DNA from: Heterodera schachtii
Lineage: Eukaryota; Nematoda; Chromadorea; Rhabditida; Heteroderidae
NCBI GenBank assembly: GCA_023374025.1
Contig: SIJG01000019.1
Span: 865,889-929,888 of the forward strand
DNA length: 64,000 nucleotides
Direction of reading: 5' to 3'
Positions 11,406 through 24,230 of the stretch are shown here, piece by piece. Numbering within the stretch: the first letter of the stretch is position 1; every line of letters begins with the position of its first letter. A model generated the notes under the pieces. It worked only from the letters and a program-made list of their open reading frames with translations. It was not told the DNA's origin and ran no database searches. Both the position numbers and the translations under genes were made by a program.

Positions 11406-12255
11406 GGTGCTAGGTCGTTTCTTAAAAACTGCCACTATGGGCATTTCTTAAAAACTGCCAAGTGGGCGTTTCTTAAATACTGCCAACTTGTAGGAAAATA
11501 AAAATGTAAGACATATAAATTCGTATCTTGGCCCAATTTCATCCAAATTAATAATTATTGGTATTATTCAATAGCATTAAGTGTTCTTCAGAATAGAAAT
11601 TTTGAAAATTTTTTTACAAAATTTTAAAAAAGTTATGGTCATAAATTTTCAATAACTTTTGAGTCAAATTATTTTACCAGAACTTTTTTAAAACTCGATG
11701 GAATTTTTTGAAATTTTATTCATAAATAGAGAATTCTTAGGACTATCGAATATATAAATTTATTTTCTCTTAATTGCATTTTAATGCCTTGAAAATTTTA
11801 ATTTTTTCAAATTATATTTGCATGACCAAGGCAAAAAACATAGCCTGTTTAATGCTTTATAATTTTTTTTTCAGAAGCAATTAGATTAAATTTTCTTTTT
11901 TGAGAATTTCAAGTACTTTATTTAATCTATTATTTTTTAAAATTTCAAAAAATTTCATTGAGTTTCAAAAAAGTTCTGGACAAAAAATTCTGACTTAAGG
12001 TTTTGTGGAGTTGAATAACCATATCTTTTTATATACTTAAGTAAAAAATTTAATAAGATTATATTCTGATAGAGAACACCTATAGCTATTGAATGATACC
12101 AAGAATTAATAATTTGGTTGTATTTGAACTAAGTTATGAATTTATATGTCTTACATTTTTTATTTTCCTACAACTTGGCAGTATTTAAGAAACGCCCACT
12201 TGGCAGTTTTTAAGAAATGCCCATAGTGGCAGTTTTTAAGAAACGACCCAGCATG
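11406..12255. mobile_element. long-TIR foldback element (850 bp) with tandemly repeated ends
   Basis: Starts ggtgctaggtcgtttctt and ends with its near reverse complement (aagaaacgacccagcatg). The inverted repeats run at least 110 bp and imperfectly across the whole element. Each end contains about three tandem units of roughly 25 nt built on tttcttaaaaactgcca joined by a gtgggcg-type linker. It is flanked by a 9-bp direct repeat TAATCGAAT (11397-11405 and 12256-12264), a plausible target duplication. Long TIRs plus 8-10-bp duplications fit Mutator-like or foldback elements. No transposase is encoded. Confidence 0.85.
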
Positions 12256-12450
12256 TAATCGAATTAATTACCAGGCCACTATTTAATAATTTTGGCATAA
12301 ATATTATACTTAAGAATCTGCCAGATGAATTTAAAAATCATTTATTAAATTCTTTGTGTACATATGCAAAAGGACCTGCAGCGATACTTATTGATTTATT
12401 TATATCAATTTTTGTGTCAGATTTTTAATATTCATTTTTGAAATCATAAG

Positions 12451-13056
12451 TAGGGATGGGAATTTAAGTGAAATGACTTTTTTTTTGCTGACTCTAAATG
12501 ACCTTAAAATGACTTCAAAAGTGTTCTACACTTTGTTTGAAGCTTCTAACATACATTTTTTTTCTGACTTTTTTTGACTTTTTTACACTTTTTGGGATTT
12601 TTATGACTTTTTTGCGTTTTTGTGACTTTTTTCATGACTTTTTACAATTGTTAGGGCAAAATGACTTTTTGTGATGAAATTCCGAAAAATAAGTCTATCT
12701 TCGAGACTGAAATTTCTTATACCATAAGGACTCAAATGACTGGACTGAAAAATAAAAAATAAAATAAATCTGGCGGTGTGACACTTTTGAATATTTTTTT
12801 CCATTAAAATTAATCGTTTTTAAATTACTTTCTTCGAAGAATGTTTAAAACGGCTTTTGGATTTAATTACATTTGGCTATTTTTTCAGAACTTTTTTGGA
12901 TTTATTTAGTGCTTTTTTTGGCATTTTTATGTGACTTTTTGGTTATTTTTTCATGAGTTTTTTGCATTTTTTGTGACTTTTTTGCATTTTTATGACTTTT
13001 CATGACTTTTTAAGTCGACTTTTTTGAGCTTTTTCGTGACTTAATTCCCATCCCTA
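12451..13056. mobile_element. hAT-type non-autonomous element (606 bp)
   Basis: Ends tagggatgggaatttaagt and acttaattcccatcccta are inverted repeats. It is flanked by the perfect 8-bp duplication ATCATAAG (12443-12450 and 13057-13064), the size typical of hAT. The interior is T-rich with many gactttttt words and no coding capacity. A related left end (agggctgggaattaagtca) occurs at about 18549. Confidence 0.85.
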
Positions 13057-13064
13057 ATCATAAG

Positions 13065-14383
13065 TTCATCATAAATATACTGTCATATTTTTCCTTGGTT
13101 CATTTTTTGTAATTTGAATTTTATTTTCAATGTTTTATATTTTAAAGTTTTGCGATGGTTTTTAATAAATAAATATTATTTTTTCTTGCGCAAAAGGTCA
13201 TGGTAACATTCATGTGAGGCACTGTGCTTTGCTTGATGCATATTAATTTATTCTGAATTATTTCAAGAATAAACTTATTTTTACTCAAATCTTTTTACTT
13301 GTTTCAGGCTGGGGGACAAAATTTCTGTTTGATTAATTAATTAAATGGTTACATTCGTGAAAGGTGATTTATGTTTTTCTTGGTGTAGATAAATTTATTT
13401 AAAAATTTATGTTGTTTTTGGTACTATTTGCATTTTTGCCGGGTTTATTGACGAAGTTAATTTTCATTATTAAGTTTTTAGTAATCAGAGAGACATGAAT
13501 TTTTACATAAAAATAAAGCCGGGGCGCTCTATTTTAGTGAATACGGTATTTTTTGATTAATAAAAATAATGTTATTTTTTCATCATTCATTTGCTCCATA
13601 AATATTTTTAATGTTGCAATTCGCAATGTTAATTATTGTATTATCGTTAGAACTCGCATTTTGAGGCATATGCCTTTTAGTTTCGATATATTAAGCATAA
13701 AAACGCATTTCCACTTCTACGTTGACTTTATTATGCCTTGCCTTTTTCGGGATTTTCGTGCCTTAAATGCCTTTTTTGGCATTTTGCCGTTTTGGTGCCT
13801 TTTTTGGCGTTTTTTACCGAAAAATTCCATTAAAATGCAATAAAATTGGGAAATACACCCCCTAAGAAATGACTAGAAAAAATTTCAGAAAGTACACCCC
13901 TAAGAATTTAAATTTTCTCAAAAATAATTTAATTTTTTTCTTGGTAAAAAATTTTAGTTTTAAAAATTTCTTTTTTCGAAAACATTATAAAATATTTAAT
14001 AATCATTTAAATGTCCAAAATTAAGTTTTTTGGTTAAGTTTTACATGTTTTGCTCACTAAAAATCCTTAATAAAAATTTTTAAGTGCCTTTTTTCATGCC
14101 TTTTTCGGGATTTTCGTGCCTTTTCATGCCTTTTTTCAATTTTTTGATGCCTATTATCTGCCTTTTTGCGATACTTTTTTAGTTTGAAATTAGATGCTTT
14201 TGGGTATAATATTTAGAGATAAAAAAATTTATATTCTGCACTATTCTCTGACTTTTACACTGAGTAGTATGAATTCCTTATTTTATAATAGGTAATTATT
14301 AGGCAATGTTTTTCAACTCAAAGTAGATGAATTGCTTCTGAATGTAATAATTTATTTTTTTTTAATTTATTTTTTTTGCATTG
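13065..14383. other. gene-free stretch with repeated tgccttttt motifs
   Basis: No gene. The words tgcctttttcgggattttcg appear at about 13737 and again at 14097, indicating a decayed repeat. An unrelated family member with similar composition is at 63840-63900. Confidence 0.45.
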
Positions 14384-14573
14384 TTTATATATAGGGTTGT
14401 AAATTATATGGATTAACATATTTTTCTGCGCATATGCTATGAAGAAAAGGGCTCAAAAATAGCATTTCTGCGTTAAAATTTTTTGATTTGGTGAAGGTTT
14501 TTAGTCCATATAAATCCATATTTTGGGGGTTTTCAGGAATAAATCCATATTTCGCCATTTTTGCGTTTTTAAT

Positions 14574-15681
14574 TAGGGTTGGGCCCCCGACCCCGCCCCC
14601 GACCCAGAACCCCGACATTTTTGGCCATTTTCGGGGAAAACCCCGACCCCGAACCCCGACGCTTCCAACCCCGACAACCCCGAACCCCGACCCTTAACCC
14701 CGATCGGGTCGGGGTTAAATATACACCCCTAAGAATGGCATTTTTGTGAGAAAAAAGACAAAAAATTATACAAATTTGAATTTTTTTTAACCATTTTGCC
14801 AAATTTTTATTAAAAAAATATATTTGCTTTGGTTGAGTTCATATGTATTGTGGTGTAGTGGTTAGTGTGTCAACACTGGCATTTCTGTCTACCATGAGTT
14901 CGATTCCGGGTGACAGTTTTGTTTTTAATTTATTTTTTTGTAATTAATAGAATTTTTTAAACAAAAATAAAAAATACCCAAAAATTGATCATTCGTGGCA
15001 TATTTATTTATGAATTGAAGCCAATTTTCCTTTCGTCAAAATTAAAAATTTTTCCTTGAATAAATCATGGAAATTTAATATATTTATGAATATTTTGGAC
15101 AAAATCTGTTAACAAATCTCACTCAAATTTTTAAAATTTTTCCCGGCGGCGCCTATCGGCACCGCCGGACCCTTTCTCCCTAAAGATCTTTAGAAAAAGC
15201 GTGCCAGAAAAAAAAAGATGGTTTGAAAAACAAAACAAAAAATCAAAAAATTTTGATTTATTTTTTTATTAAATCCATTATTTTTATTGCATATAATTTT
15301 TTTTGAAAGGTAATTTCTCTAAATTCCTTTCATTTCCACAATAATTTTCTTATAGTAATTTTTTTTTAATTTATAACGGATCAAATAAATAATAATTTTT
15401 CAAAAAATGCAATTTGAGTTTTATAATTAATTATATGTATACAAAAATATGATAAAAATAAAAATACATAAAATTATTATTATGAAAATTAATAAATATT
15501 TTTAAAGTTTGTAAAAATACAAGAAAATTTTTGACTATATGGCATAAAAAAATTGAAAAACCCCGAACCCCGACCCCGAACCCCGAACGATTTGACAACC
15601 CCGACCCGAACCCCGACGCTTCCAACCCCGACAACCCCGAACCCCGAATTTTCCAACCCCAACGTCGGGGGCCCAACCCTA
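14574..15681. mobile_element. inner hAT-type element nested in the outer one
   Basis: Ends tagggttgggcccccgac and gtcgggggcccaaccct(a) are inverted repeats followed by strings of 'aaccccgacccc'. It is flanked by the perfect 8-bp duplication TTTTTAAT (14566-14573 and 15682-15689). It carries a tRNA-like segment (about 14845-14925) and one copy of the GC-rich hairpin module (about 15142-15168). The insertion is younger than the outer element because it splits it. Confidence 0.88.
14845..14925 (+). other. tRNA-like promoter segment (A and B box) inside a hAT element
   Basis: tggtgtagtggttagtgtg matches a tRNA A box and gagttcgattccgggt matches a B box about 40 bp later. The flanking stems do not pair as a full cloverleaf, so it is a tRNA-derived relic or SINE head, not a functional tRNA. 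A similar pair of boxes lies at about 46700-46770 inside another hAT element. Confidence 0.55.
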
Positions 15682-16224
15682 TTTTTAATCCATATTTTGG
15701 CCATTTTTTGGAAATTTTCACAAGAAAAATGCAAAAAAAAAAAAAAGCGTAAAATACACTCCCCCCCTAAAATCAATTTTTTGGAAATTTTTAAAAATTA
15801 CACCCCCCAAAATACGAAAAATTTGATTTTTCTTCGTCATTTTGGCATTTTTAATAAATAATATTTTCGCAATTTTTTGCGAACTTTTCTTTTTTTTAAA
15901 TGAGAATTCTTTTCGAAATTTTGGCAAACTTTGAGGTATTTTTGATACAACGAACAACATAAAAAAATTTGCATTTTTAAGTTTTAAATCAATTTTGGTT
16001 GTTTATTGTATTTTTTATGTTTATTAAGCAAATATTAAATATAGACACCTTTTTTGGGATTTTTGAGGGTTTACAACATATATTTTGGCATTTTTTAGTC
16101 CATATTTTGGTCCATATTTGGCCATTTTTGGGCTTTTTAGTCCATGTTTCGGGCTTTTTTAGTCCATATTTTATGTCCCTATTTAGCGTTTTTTTGTCCA
16201 TATAATTTACAACCTATTTATATA

Positions 16225-18121
16225 TAATGGGTAGAATTTTATGTAAATACTGGATTAAAAAAGAATAGTCTTAATCCGTGTTTTCTTCTGTGTAGTTGGG
16301 TTTTTTCTTTAAAATTTTTCCCTTTCATAAATTAATAAAAATATCTAAAATTTTGGGGTCATTTTCGGAAAAATTAATAAAAAAAATTGTTTCTTTACAC
16401 TTTCCGATTTTTTGGTTCTTCATTATGGGGGAGCTGTGCTTGGTAAAATTTCAGCTCCTTTGACCCACGGAAGTATTTGAAATTTAGAAAATATTGTGCG
16501 GCTATAATTAAAAATATAAATTAAACAATTTATGAATTTTTTTGTTATAGTGTCGAAGTCGTATGAACGGCTATCAGTTTTTATGTTAGGTGTCATTGAA
16601 TTGTTGCGTGGAAATTTCAATAAATTTTTAAATAACTAAAAACGTATTATTATTTAATGTTTTTCCGCGGAAATTTTGCAATTTTTTCTTATATATTTTC
16701 ATTTTTTTCATATTTTGAGAATTTATAGAAATTTTTCGTGAAAAATTCAAAATTTTTTTGAAAATGTATCCCTAAAAAATCGATTTTTTTTTTTCAAAAA
16801 ACAGATACCAAAAATTAATATTTAAAATATTAAAATGTATTCTAAGCCTATTTTAGTCATTTTTATGACATTTTATGCCTGTTTCACTTTTTATTAAGAA
16901 TTTTTTTTTCCAAACAAATAACCATTAAAAAAATTTTTATTTATATATTTTAGTGCATATTTGGGGGTTTTTGTCAATATTTCATACATATTTTAGCATT
17001 TTTTATACATATTTTATTTACATAATTCGCAAATTTTCTTACATAAAATTAGCAGCCCTAATTATAACTTTTAGTATTCCTTTTTATCCTTTTTTCATTT
17101 TCATTGTTTCATTTCTTTTAATTCGGTTTATTTTTAATGTTCTTATATTTTTAAAGTTTCTACAATTTTTGCAGATAAAATAATTTAAAAAAGTTAAAAT
17201 ATAATATCATTGTTTATATTTAAGAGGTGGTGTTGTTTTTGCATTAGAAAATTGCGTTTAAATATAACAATTTAAATTTTACTTATTAGAGATTTTCATT
17301 AAAATATTTTTCTTTCGTAATTCTTTTTATCTATAATGTATAAGCTAGGATTAAAAAATAATAGTTTTTATAATAAAATACCTAAGAAATGTAATTATTT
17401 AGTTTTCTTATTTATTTTAGTGTTTATTTTCTTTTAATTCGGTTTATTTTTAATGTTCTTATATTTTTAACGTTGCGACAATTTTAAAATTAATTATATT
17501 TTTTTTTTGCAAAGAGATGACCACCTAACTCATGCATGGCAAGTTGTAAGTGGCGCAGATAAATTTATTCTAAAATCATTTAATATGATAATATTTACTC
17601 ATACATAACTATATTAATTTTGTTGTGGTTGTTTTGTGTTTCATTTTAGTTAGTTTTGTATTCTTTTTCGGCTATTCCCTTTTCTGCAGTTTTAATCGAT
17701 TTTTATATATTTTATATATTTGCGAAAAATTTTTTATAATCGTTTTGTTGATTTAAAAAAAGATAATATGAAGGTATTTAGATTAAAAAAATTGGGAAAG
17801 AAAATTGATATCTGATGACATTTAATCAAAGATTTAATAAAATATCTAGGATTTTTTGAAATTTTAAAATTTTCCGAGGGGGGTAGCAAAACAAGAAAGT
17901 ATCAAAGCAAGCGCTTTGATAAAAAATAAAAATAAATTTCTTAATTCATGAAATTTTAAATAAAAATTTTATACCGCGATAAAATGACTTTCATTGAACT
18001 TTTATATTAATCGAAAATGTGGAAAATGGCGCTGCAAAATGCTTCTCATGCCAACCAAATGCTGTCCATTTCTCATCGGTGAAAGGCGTCGCTTTCCCAA
18101 ACAATTCCATAGAACGCCTTA
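16225..18121. other. gene-poor AT-rich stretch with decayed repeats
   Basis: No supportable gene. At 16930-17060 a block rich in 'catattttt/acataaa' ends agcagccctaatt, like the tatgtac-type repeat near 62.0-62.6 kb. A small palindrome-like stretch around 17700 is simple AT sequence. Confidence 0.4.
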
Positions 18122-18219
18122 CGGACATTTGCGGACGGACACTTGCGGACGGACATTTGCGGACGGACATTTGCGGACGGACACTTGCGGACGGACATTT
18201 GCGGACGGACATTTGCGGA
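18122..18219. repeat. 14-nt tandem repeat, 7 copies
   Basis: Unit cggacatttgcgga (with a tt/ct variant) repeated seven times without gaps. The 14-nt unit shifts frame every copy, so the resulting open frames on both strands are artefacts of the repeat. No gene surrounds it convincingly. Confidence 0.9.
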
Positions 18220-21200
18220 CAATTTCGTGCAAAAATAAAAAAATTTCGTAAAATTTTTTAAAATTTTTCTGAAAATAAGGATTGGAGACTTCAAAACAAA
18301 TAAAACTTTGTTTTTTGGTTTTAAAGCCTAATATCTCATTTTTACACTTCTAAAAAATTAACCCGAACAATGCCATAGAACACATAAAGAGCAGCGGAGT
18401 CAGAGAAAGAGATAAAATGACCAATAAAAGGAAAGAGAAGAGTGAGAAAGAAAATGAGAAACAGAGAGAGAGAGAGAGAAACAAAGAGAGAGAGAGAGAC
18501 GAAAGAAAAGTTTTATTTTTTTTTAAATTGCGAATTCAAAGGGCGATTAGGGCTGGGAATTAAGTCATATAACTTTTTTCTGTTGAACGAAATGGCTGGC
18601 CTTAAAATGACATAAAAAGAATTTTACACTTTGTTTGAAGCTTCAATCATGCCAAAAATCTTTATTTGGATTTTTCTACTTTTAGGGATTTTATGACTTA
18701 GAGGCTTTTTTATGACCTTTTCAATTTATAAGGCAAAATTTGAATTTAAGTAAAGGAAAAGCGGAAAAAATAATGTGATCGGTGAAGAGGCAATTGAAAT
18801 CCGTCGGCAATTTTCAAGATTGTTGAGAAGACCCCGGGAAACAAGCGCCTTAACTTTGTCAGATTCTATCGGGAAAAAATGCCGGCACTCCTGACTTATC
18901 CGGGGGATTTTTAAAAGATCGAAAAATCGCTTTTCAGTATCGTACAGACCAAAGCACCAGCGAGTGGCCCCAGCAGGGATGTGTCCAACATGATATTTCT
19001 GGTGTGAAAAAGCTGATTCGTCAATTTGTACAATGTCATTCTCCTCCCAATTTTATTTGATTAGCAAAAAGCCAGGCAGTGCACACATCTCGCAGGTACA
19101 AATCCCATTGGATTGCGCACCGCTCGGAAACACCGCTGAGCCTCATTCACTTGTTTTTTTCCAATTTTATGGGCAGTTTTCGTGGGTTTAATCGGTTTAA
19201 AACCCGGTTTGTAGTCCTCTGATTTTAGACTTAGCTCATCAAGAGCTTTCGAATGATACCAAATTTGTCAGGTTTATCGTTTTAAAAATCCCCAGGGCAA
19301 GTCAGGAGATTCAAAATGTCGGCTCTGTTGAAATCTCTTCTGTTCTTTTCTTCTTTTGCAATGCTTTCGATAGCTCTGAGAATTGCTAATAGACTAAAAT
19401 AGTTCATTATTTTTGATTTAATTTAGAAAAATTACGAGCAAAATTTTTAAAATTCACTTTTTTCCATTTTTGGCTATGAGTATTTTGAATCTTAGGTGAT
19501 TTTTTTCAACTTTAAAGGTAAAGGAGAATTCTTATAGTATTAGCAAATGATACCAAGAAATATCAATTATATAATAAATTATGAAGCGTTAAAGTTGTAA
19601 TGTTATTTATTGTCGTGTAAACTGCTATAAAGCCCATTTTTGACATTTAATGGGACAAGCGATTTCAAAGGATATCTTGGAAAAAGGACGATTCAATTTT
19701 TAAAGGGCAATACTTAAGAGTGCGGGGAGGGGGGGGGGGTGTTCTAATTTAACTTTTTTTTTATGATGAATCCAGGTCCTACATCAAATTTATCGTACCA
19801 TTAATCTGTGATTTTGTCAAATCTCATTTTGGCGCTACTTCAAAAGTCCTGTATATAGAAATTTATTAAAAACCAACGGGGAGACCCTTTTGGTTTGCAA
19901 ACTTTTTTGTGATAATAAATCGTAAAAACTTGTCCCAGTGTGTTTTGGGTCTTCTTTTTTTAGGCAGGAAAATGTTGCAAATGAGCAATTAAAATATTCC
20001 GGCCCGGTCCTACCCTAAAGCTTATTCAAATTTTTAAATTTATTTTTCTCATTTTTACATAACCCAATATACGTATTTGCAGTTTTCTTACTAAAATTAT
20101 CACCCCTAATGATAATCAAATGAAAAAATATGAGTGATTTACTTCTTGAATCTTTTGCATACTATTTTAATAGTTGTATTTTGGATACGCCATTAATATG
20201 ATTGAGTTAAAAATAATAAAATTATAAAAAATATTTATTTTTACAAAATTTTTATCATTAAAAATATGTGCTTTGCGGGATAAATGTTAGCAAAAAAGCC
20301 TAACATATTTAGTCGATTTTTATCGCTTTTTGAAAAATAAATTTGAATAATTTTGACTTAATGGATAGAGATTTTAAGCTTAATTTTTGATTCGTCACAT
20401 CGCAGGTATCACGTAATTGAAATGGCCCTTGGCATAAGCAAATTTTTTAAATGCTAGTAACTGGAGGAAAAAGTGCATTTAATTTTAAAATTTAGGGTTG
20501 CAATAGCCCGGGTAATTGTACAAAAACCGAGGCTAGGCATTTCCGGGTCTACAAATGCCGAGTCCGGGGCTGGTTCCAAGTTTTTCAACCGAGTCCGGCG
20601 GGTCTAAAGGGTCCCGAAAAAATTGTTTTTCAAAAAATTAATTAAATATCCAACCAAAAAGTTTATAGTTTACAATAAAAAATAAAAATGCTTAGAGATC
20701 GATAGCAATTAAATTGTCTTAAAAAACAATCAAAAGATACAAAGAATAATTAAATTAAAAAGTTTCTAAAATTTTTCAAAATATTTTAAAATGGATAGAG
20801 AAAGGCAAACCAACATACAATGCAAATTTAATGTTATAAGTTGCAATCTAAATTTATTTTAGCGGGAAGATTTGTGATAGGGATAACACTAATAATAAGA
20901 GGGTGCTGAATTTCAGTATTTGGTCATTCAAAATCATTTTTGATAAAAGTTTTCTGGATAATTTGAATCGAAATCATTCAAACCGATGAAGCTGCTATGC
21001 TTGATAGTGAGAAACAGAAAAAATAAAAATCATTTTTAAACATTAAAGATTAAGAAGAATGAATGCTAAGCTAAATGAAAAATTATGAATGGAAATTTGG
21101 TTTTTTTTAATTTGATTTTTTTGTTGCAAAAATATTGTTATATAATTTTGTAATTTTAGCAAATAAATTAAATCCGGGTCCTGTCCATTAATGCTTGCTT

Positions 21201-21675
21201 ATAATACCAAAACCAAATTTGTAAGCTTGCATATTTCTAAGGTTTGCATTTTGTTGAGTATTGGATGAATTTTCACGCTACCTTTCAAGCAAATTTTTTA
21301 TATTTAATTATCCTTTCTGTATTTTCCTCTAAATATTTTAGCAATAAAAAACATTTATAAATTAAGTACGAATCTATTTTCAATTAAATTAAAATACTAT
21401 TAAGGAGCCAAGTCAAATCCAAAAAGTGTCAAAATTTTTCTAAATTATTCCTTAGAATAGGAATGAATTTTTTCATGAAGAATATAAGATTTTATCGGGA
21501 ATAACTTCTGAAGAAGAAACAATATACAAACAATATACAGATAGGAATGTTACCCAAATGTCTTGCGACTATTTACCCGTCCCGAATAAAATCATGATTT
21601 TTTCTAATCGCCATCCGTTTTTGTTCACCCTTCTACTCATCCTTCATCGTCTTCTTACTTCCTATTCCCATCAAG
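18220..21675. other. gene-poor stretch with simple repeats and possible coding relic
   Basis: Contains (GA)n at about 18461-18500, a hAT-like left end at about 18549, and a GC-richer block (about 18770-19170) with short protein-like frames broken by stops. Copies of the 'ttcgaatgataccaaat' word occur at 19240 and 19545. A 'tagggttgcaatagcccgg' repeat end is at about 20498. No intact gene seen. Confidence 0.45.
18775..19070 (+). pseudogene. possible decayed coding segment, family unknown
   Basis: Two adjacent frames look protein-like (IRRQFSRLLRRPRETSAL, then after a shift QYRTDQSTSEWPQQGC... VKKLIRQFVQCHSPP) but are interrupted by stop codons. There is no clear start or splice structure. Composition is GC-richer than the surroundings. 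It may be a transposon or gene remnant. Confidence 0.2.
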
Positions 21676-24230
21676 TCAACCCTTACCTACTCCTCCAACT
21701 GTCTTTCTCTCCTTCTCACCCTTCTCATCATCACTGGCATTGTCTTCATTGTCAGTTTCCTCCCGGCTTTCATCACTACTCTCCGCCGGATGGGCATCAC
21801 GGTCGTTCTCTCGCTTCTTCTTCTTCTCCTCATCATCATCATGATCATGGTCATCATCATGATCATCATCATCTTCATAATCATTATCACTAAATTCATC
21901 ATCATCACCATCATCATCATCCTCGTCATCCGCATCTTCTTTCCGCTTCCGACCAATGCTTTCAGCATAATAGCTCTGGTTGCTTGACAAATTTTCTTTA
22001 ATTATTTCAGCATCGTTGCTTTCGTTTGTCCCCACAGATTCTGTGCTTATGACAATCACGCTAGGTTCAGATGAGCTGTTGCTGCCGCTGCTTTGCGCCT
22101 CCTTATCATTACTGACATTGTTGACATCATTATCATCTTCATAATCATTATCATTAGCATCATCATCATCATCACTGTCTTTTTTGTCATCATCCCCATC
22201 ATCATTGTCTCCTCTGTCATCATCATGATCATCAGAATCTTCATTTTTCTCAGCGGCTTTTGCATTTCTCATATCTGATGAACTGCTACTGCTGCTGCTA
22301 TTTTCCAACTTGCAAGCAGTACATTTACTACGTATGCTGTTGTTGTCATCCTTCTCCTCGCCACTTTCTTCTGATATTCTTGATGCCGGCATTTCATTCC
22401 GCTGATTGTTCCCACTGATAGCCAGTGAATTAGTAGCGACCCGATTAGGCCGTCGACTTCGGGAAGATTCAACACCCGGGCGGCTGTTGTTTTCTGAACT
22501 GCTGCTGCTATTTCCCAGCAAGCAAGCAGTACATTTACTACGTATGCTGTTGTCTTTGTCATCATTCTTCTCGCCACTTTCTTCTGATATTCTTGATGCC
22601 GGCATTTCATTCCGCTGATTGTTCCCACTTCTAGCCAGTGAATTAGTAGCGACCCGATTAGGCCGTCGACTTCGGGAAGATTCAACACCCGGGCGGCTGT
22701 TGTTTTCTGAACTGCTGCTGCTATTTTCCAACTTGCAAGCAGTACATTTACTACGTATGCTGTTGTTGTCATCCTTCTCCTCGCCACTTTCTTCTGATAT
22801 TCTTGATGCCGGCATTTCATTCCGCTGATTGTTCCCACTGATAGCCAGTGAATTAGTAGCGACCCGATTAGGCCGTCGACTTCGGGAAGATTCAACACCC
22901 GGGCGACTGTTGTTGTTATTGTTGTTCCGATTGGCTGGCGCCCGGTAGTTGATTTCAAGTGTTAAATCAGTGGTAATTAATCGCTGCCGAACTGAGCCAG
23001 ACGCCGCAGCTCTACCGTTGTTATCATTGCTGCTTCGCCTAGCTGAGTTACCGCTGGCACTCGGGTTGGCATTTCGCACCGGAGCATATAGCTCATTTGC
23101 TTGTGGAGCAAGGTTGTGCCAATCGTTTTGTACGTAATTGCGATTAGAATAGGCTTGCGGTACATCTCTTTGTGAGATGTTTCTGTGTGATTCGTGTCCG
23201 TAATTGTTCCTGTGTCCGTTGAGACAGGGATGTCCTTCTGTGTGACGTGTACCACAAATTCGATTCGCGATATTGCCAATTCCATCGGCAATTTGTGTGG
23301 AAAAGTTACGATCATTTTCCTGTTGAGAATATAGTGCAAGAAACGCAATTACAACAACGGCCCATGGGTTATGATGTTCCAAGGCAATTACAGTGATACA
23401 AAGTATAGCCAAGACTAATGATAAAGAGCGAATTATCACGATGGGCAGTGGGGAACGTCGTCGTCGTCGGAATTTATCGGCAAGCGAAACTAGTTGCTTT
23501 TGTTTCTCTTGTTTTTGTTTATTTGACAAAGCATGCTTTTGTTTTTTTGTGATCACTTCATTTTGTTTTATCTGAATTGATTTTTTATGTATAATAATTT
23601 TAATTTTCGATTAATAATGTTATTGTATCTATTTTAAATTTGTTAAAATATTATTAGACTTACCTTTGGGTTAGTTTGAGTAGCTTTATTTTGGTCTGGT
23701 TTACGGATTCTTTGCAAAAAATGTATCCAAAGTTCCCTTATTAATCCCACTAATTGACTTGGCATTACAGTCTTCACGCAGTTTGCGACTGTACTCTTTC
23801 CGATGACTTTTCCGATTGTGTCTTTTTCCGGGCTTTGCTCCATTCTCTCGTGAATTAGATTTAGCAGTTTCATCACTTGCACATATATTTGCAACCTTAT
23901 TGACCTTTTGTGCACATTTGCCTTTGGCAATATTTGTGCCAGAGTGCCGTTCACTCCGTCAATGCTAACTTTTGTTGCCTTATCCTCATTCTTTTTCATC
24001 GTGTCAATAGTTTTGCTCATTTCTTCACTCAGTTCTTTTAAGCTTTGACTTTCGCCTATCATCCCATTTTTGGAGTTCGTCATAAGGTTCTTATTGAGCT
24101 CTTGGATAGTCTTTGCAGCTTTTTCATCGAATTTGGTCAGTTTAGTTTCAATTTCCACTAATGAATACAGCATTGTCAATGTTTCACTTAAAAAACTTGC
24201 ATAATAATTTTGAACAAATCTCAGACTCAT
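21676..24230 (-). CDS. 820-aa protein: coiled coil, hydrophobic hairpin, three 70-aa repeats, acidic tail
   Basis: Exon 1 is 24230-23664 and exon 2 is 23571-21676; donor AAG|GTAAGT and acceptor TTCAG join in phase 0. The ATG at 24230 directly follows an in-frame TAA. Exon 1 (189 aa) is helical, with a likely coiled coil (ETKLTKFDEKAAKTIQELNK...). Exon 2 starts with a basic stretch (KFRRRRRSP) followed by two closely spaced hydrophobic segments (IVIIRSLSLVLAILCITVIAL and WAVVVIAFLALY), suggesting membrane anchoring. It continues with an N/S-rich region, three repeats of about 70 aa (RPGVESSRSRRPNRVATNSL ... IRSKCTAC.. followed by poly-Ser) and a very acidic D/E/N tail. I recognise no family. 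The membrane segments plus long disordered repeats could suit a nuclear-envelope, ER or cell-surface protein; this is inference. Confidence 0.8.
22290..22930. repeat. three tandem in-frame repeats of 210-213 bp within the 820-aa protein gene
   Basis: The blocks around agtacatttactacgtatgc recur at 22319, 22529 and 22742, spacing 210 and 213 bp. Copies one and three agree more closely with each other (CTACKLEN) than with the middle copy (CTACLLGN), suggesting a multi-step duplication. Length differences are multiples of three, so frame is preserved. Confidence 0.9.

Larger units (their letters stand above)
14392..16216. mobile_element. outer hAT-type element, interrupted by a second hAT element
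   Basis: Terminal inverted repeats tagggttgtaaattatatgg (left) and its near reverse complement ending acaaccta (right). It is flanked by the perfect 8-bp duplication TTTATATA (14384-14391 and 16217-16224). Without the nested insertion it is about 0.7 kb. Both halves carry repeated 'tccatattttgg' words in opposite orientation, so the whole element can fold back. No coding. Confidence 0.85.

Noticed and set aside
17991..18294. Cys/Arg-rich open frames at 18.0-18.3 kb
   Set aside because: They are produced by the 14-nt tandem repeat on both strands and lack splice sites or partner exons.
22056..22265. Met-rich frames over the acidic region of the 820-aa gene
   Set aside because: They are frame-shifted readings of (GAT)n-like D/E codons.
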